A stretch of DNA of 64,000 nucleotides from Actinobacillus equuli (lineage in GTDB: Bacteria; Pseudomonadota; Gammaproteobacteria; Enterobacterales; Pasteurellaceae), in contig NZ_LR134310.1 of NCBI RefSeq assembly GCF_900636745.1, positions 1,728,501 through 1,792,500 of the forward strand, written 5' to 3'. Below, piece after piece: positions 1 to 11,758 of the stretch. The notes under the pieces were generated by a model. The model worked only from the letters and a program-made list of their open reading frames with translations, did no database searches and was not told where the DNA came from. The position numbers and the translations under genes are program-made. How positions within the stretch are numbered: position 1 is the first letter of the stretch; each line of letters opens with the position of its first letter.

Positions 1-65
1 ACAAGGTTAGAGTAGGATTGTGAATAAAACTTCATAATTCTTAAATAAGAAAGTGAGGGCAAAAA

Positions 66-1205
66 ATGACAGATGTTCGATTAGTAAACGTATGCAAATC
101 GTATGGCAATGTACATATTTCTAAAGATGTTAATTTAGAAATTAAAGATGGCGAATTTGTTGTTTTTGTCGGCCCGTCAGGCTGTGGTAAATCAACGGTA
201 TTACGAATGATTGCCGGCTTGGAAGAAATTACCTCCGGTGATTTATTTATCGGGGATAAACGAATGAATGATGTACCGCCGGCGAATCGAAATATCGGTA
301 TGGTATTCCAATCTTATGCTCTATATCCCCATCTTTCTGTTGCAGAGAATATGTCGTTCGGTTTGAAATTGGCTGGTGCTAAAAAAGAAGAAATCAATCA
401 GCGAGTCAACCAAGTTGCAGAAATTCTACAACTCGCTCATTTACTAAATCGCAAGCCGAAAGAATTGTCGGGCGGTCAACGTCAGCGTGTTGCAATTGGG
501 CGTACCTTAGTCTCACAGCCTGAAGTGTTTTTATTGGATGAACCGCTTTCAAATTTAGATGCGGCATTACGTGTGCAAATGCGTGTAGAGATCTCAAAAT
601 TACATAAAAAACTTGGCAGAACAATGATTTATGTAACGCATGACCAAATCGAAGCGATGACGCTCGCCGATAAAATTGTTGTTTTACAGGCGCTTTCTGC
701 AGGCAGCAATCTTACCACGAACGTTGCTCAAGTGGGTAAGCCATTAGAGCTTTATCACTATCCGGCAAATCGTTTTGTGGCAGGTTTTATCGGGTCACCT
801 AAGATGAATTTCTTGCCGGTGCGAGTGATTGATGTGCGTGAAGGTGGGGTGAAAATTGAATTACCGGATTCAACCCATTTAAATTTCTGGGTACCGGTTG
901 AAAGTGGTGGCGTAAAAGTAGGAGATAACCTTTCATTAGGTATTCGTCCTGAACATTTATTACCGTGTGAACAAAGCGAAGTTTGTATTTCCGGCACGGT
1001 AAAAGTAGTAGAACAATTGGGTAACGAAACGCAAGTTCATATTGAAATGCCACCGATTAAACAGAGTTTGGTCTATCGCCAAAATGACATTGTATTAGTG
1101 AAAGAAGGTGATTCAATGTCGATTGGTATTAATCCGAATCGTTGTCATCTTTTCCGAGAAGATGGCACGGCATGTAAACGTTTATTTGTCGAGCAAGGCG
1201 TATAA
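66..1205 (+). CDS. malK: Maltose/maltodextrin ABC transporter ATP-binding protein MalK
   Basis: ATPase subunit that powers MalEFG-dependent maltose/maltodextrin uptake at the inner face of the cytoplasmic membrane. Seen: Walker [10 protein letters not shown] at residues 36-44, signature LSGGQ at 134-138, Walker B VFLLDEP at 154-160 and the switch His192, followed by a C-terminal regulatory domain with the MalK-like segment [22 protein letters not shown]. The 379 aa length is close to E. coli MalK (371 aa); a few extra residues lie just before that segment. In E. coli MalK also restrains MalT, so co-location with malT fits. It leads a malK-lamB-malM run; malEFG are not in the window and may lie beyond the left edge. 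The start is preceded by a GTGAGGG ribosome site. Confidence 0.96.
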   Translation: MTDVRLVNVCKSYGNVHISKDVNLEIKDGEFVVFVGPSGCGKSTVLRMIAGLEEITSGDLFIGDKRMNDVPPANRNIGMVFQSYALYPHLSVAENMSFGLKLAGAKKEEINQRVNQVAEILQLAHLLNRKPKELSGGQRQRVAIGRTLVSQPEVFLLDEPLSNLDAALRVQMRVEISKLHKKLGRTMIYVTHDQIEAMTLADKIVVLQALSAGSNLTTNVAQVGKPLELYHYPANRFVAGFIGSPKMNFLPVRVIDVREGGVKIELPDSTHLNFWVPVESGGVKVGDNLSLGIRPEHLLPCEQSEVCISGTVKVVEQLGNETQVHIEMPPIKQSLVYRQNDIVLVKEGDSMSIGINPNRCHLFREDGTACKRLFVEQGV

Positions 1206-1211
1206 ATGTTC

Positions 1212-1233
1212 TTAAGGGTTTCCCTTAAATTTT
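1212..1233 (+). other. Intercistronic hairpin malK-lamB
   Basis: Inverted repeat TTAAGGG (1212-1218) / CCCTTAA (1222-1228) with a TTT loop, followed by ATTTT. It lies between malK and lamB and could attenuate transcription or protect the lamB mRNA end. The stem is only 7 bp, so it is not a strong terminator. Confidence 0.5.
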
Positions 1234-1241
1234 AATAATGA

Positions 1242-2540
<1,299 letters not shown>

Positions 2541-2551
2541 TTGAGCTATTT

Positions 2552-2576
2552 GGGGCGTATGTATTACGCCCCTTTA
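2552..2576 (+). other. Intercistronic hairpin lamB-malM
   Basis: GGGGCGTA (2552-2559) pairs with TACGCCCC (2565-2572) around a 5-nt loop, followed by TTTAT. Its place between lamB and malM suggests partial termination or mRNA 3' stabilisation that lowers malM relative to lamB. Inference from structure only. Confidence 0.55.
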
Positions 2577-2611
2577 TACGATGTAACAGATAATTTTTTA
2601 GAGAGGCATTT

Positions 2612-3499
2612 ATGAAAACCAAAATTGCAGCATTTTTATCAAGTGTTTTATTTGCATCGGTTGCTATGGCAGCGACACCATCAAAGACAGAACTAAGCCG
2701 TTTTGGTTGGCAAGATGTTACTTTCTCACAAAAGATTGTTAATGAACTTTCAGAAAAACAAATCCGTACATTTAGCCAAACGCTGGCAGGCACAAATAGT
2801 GCGGTAATCGGTTATAAAATTCCGGCAAATCAAGGTACACTCAAGGTCAAAGTGAGTAGCTTGGTAGTAGATAATGACCATATTTTTGTACCGAATGTCT
2901 TAGTTCTGGATGCGAATTTTAATGAGTCGCTAACATACCCCGCTTCGCAATTTAAAGTTGTGGAAGAACGAGGCTTTGAAGGCGGGCAAATTCAAGCGGA
3001 ATTAAGTTTAACGCCGGCAACCGGACAAGATTTTATTTATTTACTGATCTACACCACTGAAAAAGATCTCGCAGGACAAACGACATTTACTCATCCAGTG
3101 AAATTATATGAAAAAGCAAAAGGTAACCAACCGCCTGCAATTGCAGATTTACTGGTAAAACACACTAATTCAGGACAAATTCAAATTAATGTAGATGGTA
3201 TTCAGAGTACTCAATTTGTCGGTTTAGGCAGTGTTGCTAATGGCGGGGCATTATTTGAAGCAAAACCGACAGTTGCCCAAACAGTGGGGGCTGAAATACA
3301 AGCGGTTAAAAATCCGCAAAAAAATGCAAAACCGAAAGCAGTAGAGAAAACCACAGAACAATACTTTAATGAAGCGGTTACGCAAGCATTAAAAAATAAT
3401 GATATTAGTAAAGCAATGAATTTAGTAAACGAAGCGGAGCAACTAGGGCTTTCTTCACCTCGTCAAATCTTCTTAAAACAAGTTTCTGCTAAAAAATAG
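2612..3499 (+). CDS. malM: Maltose regulon periplasmic protein MalM
   Basis: Periplasmic protein of the maltose regulon; its exact function is not settled in any species. Seen: signal peptide of 20 residues ending SVAMA before ATPSKTELSR, and a globular region carrying the MalM-type segment NQGTLKVKVSS...VFVPNVLVLDANFN. Length 295 aa is near E. coli MalM (306 aa). It is the last gene of the malK-lamB-malM run and is closed by a strong terminator. An AGAGAGG ribosome site precedes the ATG. Confidence 0.9.
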   Translation: MKTKIAAFLSSVLFASVAMAATPSKTELSRFGWQDVTFSQKIVNELSEKQIRTFSQTLAGTNSAVIGYKIPANQGTLKVKVSSLVVDNDHIFVPNVLVLDANFNESLTYPASQFKVVEERGFEGGQIQAELSLTPATGQDFIYLLIYTTEKDLAGQTTFTHPVKLYEKAKGNQPPAIADLLVKHTNSGQIQINVDGIQSTQFVGLGSVANGGALFEAKPTVAQTVGAEIQAVKNPQKNAKPKAVEKTTEQYFNEAVTQALKNNDISKAMNLVNEAEQLGLSSPRQIFLKQVSAKK

Positions 3500-3522
3500 A
3501 TGTTTTTTATCTTTATCCTTTT

Positions 3523-3549
3523 GCCACTGAATTTTCAGTGGCTTTTTTT
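3523..3549 (+). terminator. Rho-independent terminator after malM
   Basis: GCCACTGA (3523-3530) and TCAGTGGC (3535-3542) form an 8-bp stem with an ATTT loop, followed directly by seven T residues. Confidence 0.9.
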
Positions 3550-3613
3550 ATTTCCACTAACTAAATAAGGAGAAAATTGTTAGAATCTCCATATCGTATG
3601 TAATGGAGGAAAA

Positions 3614-6331
3614 ATGCAAGCAACATTTTCAAGATTGATTCCAACTAAGCTAATTTCTAGTAAAGTCAATCGAACTGTCAAAGAGACAGAAACCGTTGAA
3701 CGAACATTACTCTTAAATGAATTAAATCGGGCGGAATTTTACCCGATGACGCTTGTTATTGCCCCGGCAGGCTACGGCAAAACAACGCTGGTTTGCCAAT
3801 GGAAGGAAAAACAATTAGCGAAAAACCAGCGTATCGGTTGGTACTCACTTGACGAAAGTGACAATAAAACAGAACAATTCTCCGCGTATTTTACCGCTGC
3901 ACTCTCGCAAGCGACCGACCTCTCTTTTTCCGGAATTGTTTACCAAAATAATTTGGTAGATTATTTCTCTCAGTTATTGGTTCAGCTTTCTCAGGTACGT
4001 AGCCATTTCTACTTAGTGATAGACGATTATCATCATATTGAAAATAGCGAAATTCATGATGCGCTTCGTTTTTGGTTAAAGCATCAACCACAGACGATGA
4101 GCCTGATTGTCTTATCACGTTTAACCCCTCCGTTAAGTATTACCAATTTACGAATTCATGAACAACTATTAGAAATTGATGTGTATCAGCTGGCATTCAC
4201 GCCGACCGAAACTCGTCAATTTTTAGCGTTAAAATTTAATGAACCACTTACAGATGATGAGGTATTTTCGCTTTGTGATCGGGTTGAAGGCTGGGCAACG
4301 GCATTGCAATTAGTCAGTTTTGCGGTGAAACAAAATCCTGAATTATTGCGTTCTCCGGAAAAATTATTTGCCAAGCTCAATCAACAACATATTGCCGATT
4401 ATCTGAATGAAGAAGTATTCCATTACGTTGAGCCGGAAATTAAGTTATTTATGCAACGCTGTGCGATTTTACGTTCGATGAATGAAAAATTAGTACTTGC
4501 TCTCACTAAAGATGAAAACGGCGTGAAAAAACTCGATGAATTAGAAAAAATGGGGCTTTTTATTCAACGGATCTTACATGATGATGGTGAAATTTGGTGG
4601 AAATTTCATCCGATCTTAGCATCTTATCTTGCGCAAAGTTGTCGCTTGGAACTGCCTTGTGAATGGCAAGAGCTACATAAAATCGCAGCGATGATGTGGC
4701 TGAAATTAGGCTATGGATCCGAGGCGCTTTATCATGCGCAGATGTTGGAAGATTCTCAAACGCTTTATACCATTTTACAAGAACATGGCTGGTCTTTATT
4801 TCATCAAGGTCAGCTTAAGTTATTGGAAGACTGTTTGGTATTACTTTCAGCGCAGCAGCTTTGGCAAGACTCAAACTTAGTACTGTTAAAAGCGTGGCTT
4901 GCACAGAGCCAGCACCGTCATCAAGAAGTGTCGGGTATTTTGCAAAAGTTTCAGCCAAATCAACCGCTTGTTGCCGATTTACAAGCACGTTTTGATGCAC
5001 TAAAAGCACAGGTCGCGATTAATGAGGGTAATGATGAGCAAGCCTATAATTTAGCAAAACAGGCACTTGTTCATCTGTCATCTGATTTTGGTTATGCACA
5101 AATTGTTGCAAACTCTATTATCGGAGAAGCGCAACATTGCCGTGGTTATTTGAAAGAGGGTTTGGCTCAAATGCAGAAAGTGGAGAAAATGGCATTGGAG
5201 CAAAGGGCCTATCATCAGTGGTTATGGTCGAAGTTGCAACAAGCGGAAATTTTATCGGCACAAGGCTTTTGGCAGTCTGCCTATGATTTGCTAAAAGACA
5301 CCACTTTACAAGCGCAGCATTTACACCAAATTCCAATGCACGAGTTTTTATTGCGTTTAAAAGGGCAAATCTTATGGGAATGGCATCATTTAGACCAAGC
5401 GGAAGCGATGGCAAATGCCGGTATTGAAGTCTTAGAAAAAGAGGGCGAGCAAGCGCATTGTTTGGCATTGTTGGCAAAGGTTTCGCTGACTAAAGGTGAT
5501 TTAAATAATGCAGGACGTTTGATAGAACAATGTCGCAATTTAATTATTGCTCAGGCGGTGCATTGGGATTGGCGTTCAACTTTTGATGAAGTACAAATGC
5601 TGTATTGGCAAATCAGTGATGATAAGTCGCATTTAGAAAGCTGGTTGACACAAGTCAGTTTTCCGGAACAAGACAATAATCACTTTTTGCAACGTCAATG
5701 GCGTAATATCGCTCGTTGTTATTTGCTGCAGGATAATTTTGAACAAGCGTTGAATATTTTGAATCGCCTGTTACAAACTTCTGCAACCTTTAATTTAATC
5801 AGTGATACGCAACGAGCGCTGATTTTGCGTAACCGAGTGTTTTATCGCCAAGGTAGAATGGATCTTGCACAAAAAGATTTGATTCGAGCGTTAAATTTAA
5901 CTCAACAAACCAATTTTATCAGTGCTTTTGTGATTGAAGGCGATTTGATGGCACAGCAAATCCGTCAGTTGTTACAAATCAATGTGTTGGATGAACTTTC
6001 GACCCACAAAGCGCAGTTTATTTTGCGGAGTATTAACCAGCACAATCGCCATAAATTTGCGCATTTTGATGAAGAATTTGTCGCTAACTTGTTGAAGAAT
6101 CCACAAGTACCGGAATTACTTAAAATCAGTCCGCTTACCGCGAGAGAATGGCAGGTGCTCGGCTTAATTTATTCAGGCTATAGTAACGAACAAATTTCAC
6201 AGGAATTGGTGGTAGCGATAACTACGATTAAAACGCATATTCGTAATTTGTATCAAAAAATCGGTGTGGCGAATCGTAGTGAAGCGATTGAATATACACG
6301 CAGTTTATTGAGAATGATGGGGTATAGCTAA
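3614..6331 (+). CDS. malT: Maltose regulon transcriptional activator MalT
   Basis: ATP- and maltotriose-dependent activator of the maltose regulon. Seen: N-terminal STAND-type NTPase with Walker A APAGYGKTT near residues 50-58, a long helical superhelical middle region that in MalT binds maltotriose, and a C-terminal LuxR-type helix-turn-helix beginning LTAREWQVLGLIYSGYSNEQIS and including TTIKTHIRNLYQKIG. Length 905 aa matches E. coli MalT (901 aa). It has its own upstream region after the malM terminator and a GGAGG ribosome site. It is convergent with malP. Expected targets are malK/lamB and malP here. Confidence 0.95.
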   Translation: MQATFSRLIPTKLISSKVNRTVKETETVERTLLLNELNRAEFYPMTLVIAPAGYGKTTLVCQWKEKQLAKNQRIGWYSLDESDNKTEQFSAYFTAALSQATDLSFSGIVYQNNLVDYFSQLLVQLSQVRSHFYLVIDDYHHIENSEIHDALRFWLKHQPQTMSLIVLSRLTPPLSITNLRIHEQLLEIDVYQLAFTPTETRQFLALKFNEPLTDDEVFSLCDRVEGWATALQLVSFAVKQNPELLRSPEKLFAKLNQQHIADYLNEEVFHYVEPEIKLFMQRCAILRSMNEKLVLALTKDENGVKKLDELEKMGLFIQRILHDDGEIWWKFHPILASYLAQSCRLELPCEWQELHKIAAMMWLKLGYGSEALYHAQMLEDSQTLYTILQEHGWSLFHQGQLKLLEDCLVLLSAQQLWQDSNLVLLKAWLAQSQHRHQEVSGILQKFQPNQPLVADLQARFDALKAQVAINEGNDEQAYNLAKQALVHLSSDFGYAQIVANSIIGEAQHCRGYLKEGLAQMQKVEKMALEQRAYHQWLWSKLQQAEILSAQGFWQSAYDLLKDTTLQAQHLHQIPMHEFLLRLKGQILWEWHHLDQAEAMANAGIEVLEKEGEQAHCLALLAKVSLTKGDLNNAGRLIEQCRNLIIAQAVHWDWRSTFDEVQMLYWQISDDKSHLESWLTQVSFPEQDNNHFLQRQWRNIARCYLLQDNFEQALNILNRLLQTSATFNLISDTQRALILRNRVFYRQGRMDLAQKDLIRALNLTQQTNFISAFVIEGDLMAQQIRQLLQINVLDELSTHKAQFILRSINQHNRHKFAHFDEEFVANLLKNPQVPELLKISPLTAREWQVLGLIYSGYSNEQISQELVVAITTIKTHIRNLYQKIGVANRSEAIEYTRSLLRMMGYS

Positions 6332-6355
6332 TTTAAAAAAATACTCCCACTAGTG

Positions 6356-6390
6356 ATACCCCTCGCCCACAAAGGGCGAGGGGTATTTCT
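6356..6390. terminator. Bidirectional terminator between malT and malP
   Basis: A perfect 13-bp stem (6356-6368 with 6374-6386) around a 5-nt ACAAA loop. On the plus strand the stem is followed by TTTCTTT, and on the minus strand it is preceded by an AT-rich stretch. It separates two convergent genes. Confidence 0.85.
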
Positions 6391-6394
6391 TTCG

Positions 6395-8794
6395 TTATCT
6401 TTTCCAAATTCTTGTTTGGTAATCACGAATTGAACGGTCTGAGCTAAAGCTGCCGAGACGCGCGGTATTCAGAATCGTAGATTTTAACCAAGCGGTCTGA
6501 TTTTGGTAACGTTTTGCAACTTCTTGCTGTGCTTCACGGTAGCTTGCAAAATCGGCTAATACGCAGAAATAGTCTTTGTTTAGCAAATCATAAACTAATG
6601 GTTCGAAGATTTCTTTATTACCGCCGGCAAATGAACCGTCCGCTAACGCGTCAATCGCTTTACGTAAAACTTCATCTTGTTCGTAATATTCACGAGAAAC
6701 ATAACCTTTTTCTCGTAATTCACGTACTGATTCAACCGTATGACCGAAAATCACAACATTCTCCTCACCAGCAAATTCGGCAATTTCCACATTCGCACCG
6801 TCAAGTGTACCTAAGGTAATCGCACCATTTAGGGCTAATTTCATATTACCTGTACCAGAGGCTTCTTTACCGGCAAGGGAAATTTGTTCGGAAACATCTG
6901 CCGCCGGAATGATTTTTTCCGCCAGACTTACACTGTAGTTCGGTAAAAATGCTACTTGTAATTTACCTTGCATTTCCGGATCGTGATTGATGACGTGCGC
7001 CACATTATTAATCGCTTGAATAATTTGCTTCGCCATAAAATAACCCGGTGCGGCTTTGCCGGCAAAAATAAAGACGCGCGGCACAAATGGCATATCCGGA
7101 TTGGCTTTCAGCTCTTGATAAGTGGCGATAATATTCAATAAATTGAGGTGCTGACGTTTATATTCGTGGAAGCGTTTAATTTGTACGTCAAAGATCGCAT
7201 TTTGATTCACTTGGATACCCAGTGTTTCCTCAATCACTTGTGCCAGCGCCTGTTTATTTTGTTGCTTAATCTCAGCGTAAGCTGTCTGAAATGCCGAATT
7301 TTCTGCAAGCGGTTCGATTTGACGTAACAGCTCTAAATTTTGTGTCCAGTCGCCTTCAATATGTTGATCGAGTAATGCGCTTAATAACGGGTTAGCTTGA
7401 CGGATCCAACGGCGTGGGGTGATACCGTTCGTCACATTATGGAATCTGCCGTTAAATAATTTCGCATAAGCAGGGAATAAATCGCTAATCACTAAATCCG
7501 AGTGAATTTGTGCTACACCGTTAACCGCAAAGGAACCGACCACGCAAAGATTTGCCATACGTACACGATTATTGGCGATAATTGCCGTTTCGTCCCATAC
7601 GTTGGCTAATTCATCTTCTGTAAAGCAAGCTTTGACTTGTTGGTAAAGCTCAAGATTAATGCGTTCAATGATGATCAAATGACGAGGCAATAATTTAGCA
7701 ACAAGGTTTTGATCCCATTGTTCTAGCGCTTCCGGCAACAGGGTGTGGTTGGTATAAGCGAATACTTTTGAACAGATTGCCCACGCTTTTTCCCAGCTGT
7801 AACCGTATTGGTCGAGTAATAAACGCATTAACTCAGGAATCGCAATTGCGGGGTGGGTGTCATTTAATTGAATCACTTCAAATTCCGCTAATTGGTCGAG
7901 AGTTCTGCCTTTAGCTAAGTGATTTTTGATAATATCCGCTACCGAACAGGCACAATGGAAATATTGTTGCATTAGACGCAATTCTTTACCGTTTTGGTGG
8001 TTATCGTTCGGGTATAGCACTTTGGTAATTTTTGACGCATCAATCACCGCAGACTCAGAATCTAAATAGTCGCCGTCATTGAATTTGGCTAAATCAAAAG
8101 CGGTTTCACTGTAGCCTTGCCATAAGCGTAACGGTTGTTGTACGCCTTTATAACCGACCACCGGTAAATCAAATGCTTCACCGTAAATTGTCCATGCCGG
8201 TTGCCATTCGTATTTATCGCCGGCAATATGATGAACTTCGCCGGCAAAGCCGACTTGTTGGCGGAAATCCGCACGGTGTGACTGTAACGGGAAGAAATCA
8301 CGCCCCCACGCGTCGCCTTCTTCATGTTGTCTGCCCGCCCAATCAAAGCTTTGTTTGAATAAGCCGTATTGATAATGTAAACCGTAACCTACTGCCGGTT
8401 GAGCAAGGCTTGCCATTGAGTCTAAATAGCAGGCGGCTAAGCGTCCTAAACCGCCGTTACCGAAAGCCGGATCAGTTTCTTGTTCTAAAATATCGACTAA
8501 CGTTTTGCCGTATTTCGCCACTTCATCTACCACATATTGATATACGCCGAGATTCTGTAAGTTATTACCGAGTAAACGTCCGACTAGGAATTCCATTGAA
8601 AGGTAATTGACTTTGCGAGTATCAACAAGCGGTGCGTTTTTCGGGAAAAATTGCAAAGCGGCTTGGTGTGCGACTTGTGCTACCAGCTGATACCATTGTT
8701 GATCGGATAATTGAGTTGGGTTTAAAGAACGTTCTTCGCAGTAAGCTTGTAAACTGCGTTCAAATAATGCTGAAAATTGTGCCGTGAGCGCCAT
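6395..8794 (-). CDS. malP: Maltodextrin phosphorylase MalP
   Basis: PLP-dependent alpha-glucan phosphorylase releasing glucose-1-phosphate from maltodextrins in the cytoplasm. Seen: PLP-lysine region EASGTGNMKLALNGA near the C-terminus, the glycosyltransferase-35 motifs NGGLGRLAACYLDS and QLNDTHPAIAIPELMR, and the ending SSDRSIRDYQTRIWKR. The start at 8794 (MALTAQFS) gives 799 aa, the size of E. coli MalP (797 aa), and has a GGAG ribosome site 7 nt upstream; an in-frame start 45 nt earlier is unlikely. Sequence pattern and location beside malT favour MalP over the paralogue GlgP. malQ is not adjacent. Confidence 0.92.
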   Translation of the reverse strand: MALTAQFSALFERSLQAYCEERSLNPTQLSDQQWYQLVAQVAHQAALQFFPKNAPLVDTRKVNYLSMEFLVGRLLGNNLQNLGVYQYVVDEVAKYGKTLVDILEQETDPAFGNGGLGRLAACYLDSMASLAQPAVGYGLHYQYGLFKQSFDWAGRQHEEGDAWGRDFFPLQSHRADFRQQVGFAGEVHHIAGDKYEWQPAWTIYGEAFDLPVVGYKGVQQPLRLWQGYSETAFDLAKFNDGDYLDSESAVIDASKITKVLYPNDNHQNGKELRLMQQYFHCACSVADIIKNHLAKGRTLDQLAEFEVIQLNDTHPAIAIPELMRLLLDQYGYSWEKAWAICSKVFAYTNHTLLPEALEQWDQNLVAKLLPRHLIIIERINLELYQQVKACFTEDELANVWDETAIIANNRVRMANLCVVGSFAVNGVAQIHSDLVISDLFPAYAKLFNGRFHNVTNGITPRRWIRQANPLLSALLDQHIEGDWTQNLELLRQIEPLAENSAFQTAYAEIKQQNKQALAQVIEETLGIQVNQNAIFDVQIKRFHEYKRQHLNLLNIIATYQELKANPDMPFVPRVFIFAGKAAPGYFMAKQIIQAINNVAHVINHDPEMQGKLQVAFLPNYSVSLAEKIIPAADVSEQISLAGKEASGTGNMKLALNGAITLGTLDGANVEIAEFAGEENVVIFGHTVESVRELREKGYVSREYYEQDEVLRKAIDALADGSFAGGNKEIFEPLVYDLLNKDYFCVLADFASYREAQQEVAKRYQNQTAWLKSTILNTARLGSFSSDRSIRDYQTRIWKR

Positions 8795-8852
8795 ACATTT
8801 TCTCCAGAATGAAAGTAAGAAATTTTTCGCTATTATCAAAAAGCCACTGAAT

Positions 8853-8891
8853 AAAAAAATCCTCCCCGCTAAAATTAGTCAGGGAGGATTT
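8853..8891 (-). terminator. Terminator after the DUF5363 gene, containing a MalT-box-like sequence
   Basis: AAATCCTCCC (8857-8866) pairs with GGGAGGATTT (8882-8891); read on the minus strand it ends in a T run (8853-8856 and beyond), ending the yajQ/DUF5363 unit. The minus strand also reads GGGGAGGA here, 8 of 10 positions of the MalT consensus GGGGAKGAGG, roughly 65 nt upstream of the malP start. Confidence 0.75.
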
Positions 8892-8901
8892 AGTAGTAGG
8901 A

Positions 8902-9099
8902 CTAGCTTGAGTGCTGTTCTGTCGCGTTTTTATCTTGTGATTTTGTTGATTTCGGTTCTTTTTCCGGATCGAATTTCACCACCGGCACGCAGCCACGGCA
9001 AGCACCTTGGTTTACACCGAGTTCTTCACAAAATTTATCATATTTCGCCAGCATTTTTTTGAACCAGCTTTGTGATGTATCTGACGATTTACCAGACAT
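8902..9099 (-). CDS. Small DUF5363-like protein
   Basis: A 65-aa protein of unknown function. Seen: SWFKKMLAKYDKFCEELGVNQGACRGCVPVVKF, with Cys residues in an FCEELG...ACRGC arrangement, and a charged, probably disordered C-terminal tail. I recognise it as the short Pasteurellaceae protein found beside yajQ (DUF5363 type), without a known role. A GAGGTGA ribosome site lies just before the ATG and it follows yajQ by 48 bp on the same strand, so the two are probably co-transcribed. The cysteines could bind metal, but nothing here proves it. Confidence 0.75.
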   Translation of the reverse strand: MSGKSSDTSQSWFKKMLAKYDKFCEELGVNQGACRGCVPVVKFDPEKEPKSTKSQDKNATEQHSS

Positions 9100-9147
9100 A
9101 GTTCACCTCATCAAATTTGCAAAAAAATTGCAAAATTTAACCGCTTG

Positions 9148-9642
<495 letters not shown>

Positions 9643-9688
9643 TTATTCCTCATTATTGAAAACTACGGCTAACACAGTTTGCATTAGC

Positions 9689-10558
9689 CTAGTTGGATGA
9701 TACATAGAGATTTTTCGCATTAAGCAGCACGCACAATGCGCTCAAGTCGCCAAAGTTTATCACAAATTTCGCCTGTTCTTGAACTTTTGGTTTAGCGTGC
9801 AGCGCAACCCCGAGAGCGGCAGTTTTGATCATTGGTAAATCATTTGCGCCATCACCAATTGCAACCCACTGATTTTGTGGAATATTAAATTGTTCGCCCA
9901 ATGAGGTTAAGGTTTGCGCTTTATATTGTGCATCCACCACTTTACCCAGCACGACACCGGTTAACTCGCCGTCAATAATTTCTAACTGATTAGAAACTGC
10001 ATAATCCAACTGATATTTCTCTTTTAAATAGTCGGCGAAATAATCAAAACCGCCCGAAGCAATCGCTAATTTCCAACCGTGTGCTTTTAGTTCGCTGACC
10101 ATTTGTTCAAAGCCGTCCATCAGCGGTAGCTTTTCTCGTACGGTTTGTAAAATGCTTTCCGGTGCATTTTCCAGCGTACCAACCCGTTTACGTAAACTTT
10201 GCTCGAAATCCAGTTCACCGCGCATGGCACTTGCGGTGATTGCTGAGACGATTTCACCGGAACCCGCCAGTTTGGCAATCTCATCAATACACTCGATTTT
10301 AATTGCGGTGGAATCCATATCCATAACCAATAAGCCGGCTTCCGCAAGATTCGGCACAATCGCTAAATCCGCCACATCTGCTGCTATTTGGCTTGCTGCT
10401 GCTCGTAAATCGCAAGCGGTTAAATTTGTTTCAAAAAATGCAAGGTTATAGCCTAAATAGGCCGCTTGTTTTAACAATTTTGCATCGGTTTGTACTGAGA
10501 ATTGCTGAATTTGCTGCTTGCTTAGTTGCTTGGCAAAGATAAAAATGGTGTTTGGCAT
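9689..10558 (-). CDS. serB: Phosphoserine phosphatase SerB
   Basis: HAD-superfamily phosphatase for the last step of serine biosynthesis (phosphoserine to serine). Seen: the catalytic motif DMDSTAIKIECIDEIAKLAG, motif II IASGGFDYF and the Mg-binding loop VAIGDGANDLPM. At 289 aa it is shorter than E. coli SerB (322 aa), the difference being in the N-terminal region, which is variable in the family. It is divergent from smp across a 93-bp region, the same serB/smp arrangement as in enterics. Confidence 0.95.
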   Translation of the reverse strand: MPNTIFIFAKQLSKQQIQQFSVQTDAKLLKQAAYLGYNLAFFETNLTACDLRAAASQIAADVADLAIVPNLAEAGLLVMDMDSTAIKIECIDEIAKLAGSGEIVSAITASAMRGELDFEQSLRKRVGTLENAPESILQTVREKLPLMDGFEQMVSELKAHGWKLAIASGGFDYFADYLKEKYQLDYAVSNQLEIIDGELTGVVLGKVVDAQYKAQTLTSLGEQFNIPQNQWVAIGDGANDLPMIKTAALGVALHAKPKVQEQAKFVINFGDLSALCVLLNAKNLYVSSN

Positions 10559-10651
10559 AGTGTTCTCTTTTTAATAGACATTTTGGAATTGTGCATAGAT
10601 AATGCGTGTTTGAATTATCTATTATCGACCATTTATTAGCAATTAATCTAT

Positions 10652-11329
10652 ATGTATTTACCCCGTGAAAAACTCGTGAAAATTGGTTTACTTGCCGGAA
10701 TTAGTGCCTTATGCGTTATGGTTGTGAGTGTGATTTTAAGCGGCGTTAACCAGTTTAAATTAGGTTCACAACTGGCGAGTGTTAATCAAGTTTCCAACCT
10801 TTCGCATTTATTAGTACGCCAGCAAGCGAATTTGTTTTCGTTGATGTTAGTGAAAAATGTAAAAAACGAAGATTTGATCGAAGCATTGGACACGTTTTCG
10901 AAAGAAGATTTTGTAATTGATGCCAGTTTGTATTCGCCGTCCGGCACTTTGATTGCCCAAAGTCATAATGCTTTAGAATTTAAGTCGTTACTTAAGCAAG
11001 ACAAGACGGAAGAGAATGCTCAGCAACTAGCAACCCAACAAATCGTAGAGCCGATTTTTTCTCAGCAAGATTTAGTCGGTTTTTTGCGTGTGACATTTGA
11101 TGCGGAATATGGGCAAACGACCAAAAGTAAAGTGGAGCGCATTTTCCATCAGCTATATGGCCAACTGATTATTTTAGTCTTGGCAGGCATCTTGCTTGCA
11201 AGTAGTTACCATTATTTCTTCCGTCGTAAAAGCGTGGTGATACATTCATCGGTTAAGCTGCCGACAACCAAGACTAAGACCCAAACCCAACGTTTTCATT
11301 CACGTCGCCGTACATTTAGACGTAAGTAA
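10652..11329 (+). CDS. smp: Smp/YtjB-family membrane protein
   Basis: Inner-membrane protein with an N-terminal membrane segment (about residues 10-30), a periplasmic domain of about 140 residues, a second membrane segment (about 170-190) and a basic cytoplasmic tail ending RRRTFRRK. This layout and the divergent position next to serB match E. coli Smp (YtjB), the family also called AhpA in some gamma-proteobacteria. Function is not known with certainty. Length 225 aa is usual. It runs toward infA but infA has its own promoter. Confidence 0.8.
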   Translation: MYLPREKLVKIGLLAGISALCVMVVSVILSGVNQFKLGSQLASVNQVSNLSHLLVRQQANLFSLMLVKNVKNEDLIEALDTFSKEDFVIDASLYSPSGTLIAQSHNALEFKSLLKQDKTEENAQQLATQQIVEPIFSQQDLVGFLRVTFDAEYGQTTKSKVERIFHQLYGQLIILVLAGILLASSYHYFFRRKSVVIHSSVKLPTTKTKTQTQRFHSRRRTFRRK

Positions 11330-11343
11330 TCGCTTGGAAATGA

Positions 11344-11371
11344 TTGTAATTTAGGCTGATGAGAGTATAAT
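11344..11371 (+). promoter_or_regulatory. Sigma70-type promoter for infA
   Basis: TTGTAA (11344-11349), a 16-bp spacer and a perfect TATAAT (11366-11371), about 50 bp before the infA start. Identified by eye. Confidence 0.6.
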
Positions 11372-11405
11372 AAACCCCGTTTTTTTATTTATATCCAAAC
11401 CCTAA

Positions 11406-11639
<234 letters not shown>

Positions 11640-11649
11640 TTGAAAGCTT

Positions 11650-11695
11650 AAAACAAAAAACGGAAGTTGAGAAATCAGCTTCCGTTTTTTGTTTT
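11650..11695. terminator. Strong terminator after infA
   Basis: A perfect 17-bp stem (11650-11666 with 11679-11695), GC-rich at the loop end and A/T-rich at the base, so it provides T runs in both directions. Confidence 0.9.
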
Positions 11696-11758
11696 ATCCC
11701 GTTTGGCTTGAGGTTGTTTTATTGATTTTGAGTAATATTATTCTTCCAAGCCAAATAT

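Noticed and set aside
1-65. MalT box upstream of malK
   Set aside because: GTAGGATTG resembles GGATGA only weakly and the left edge cuts the regulatory region.
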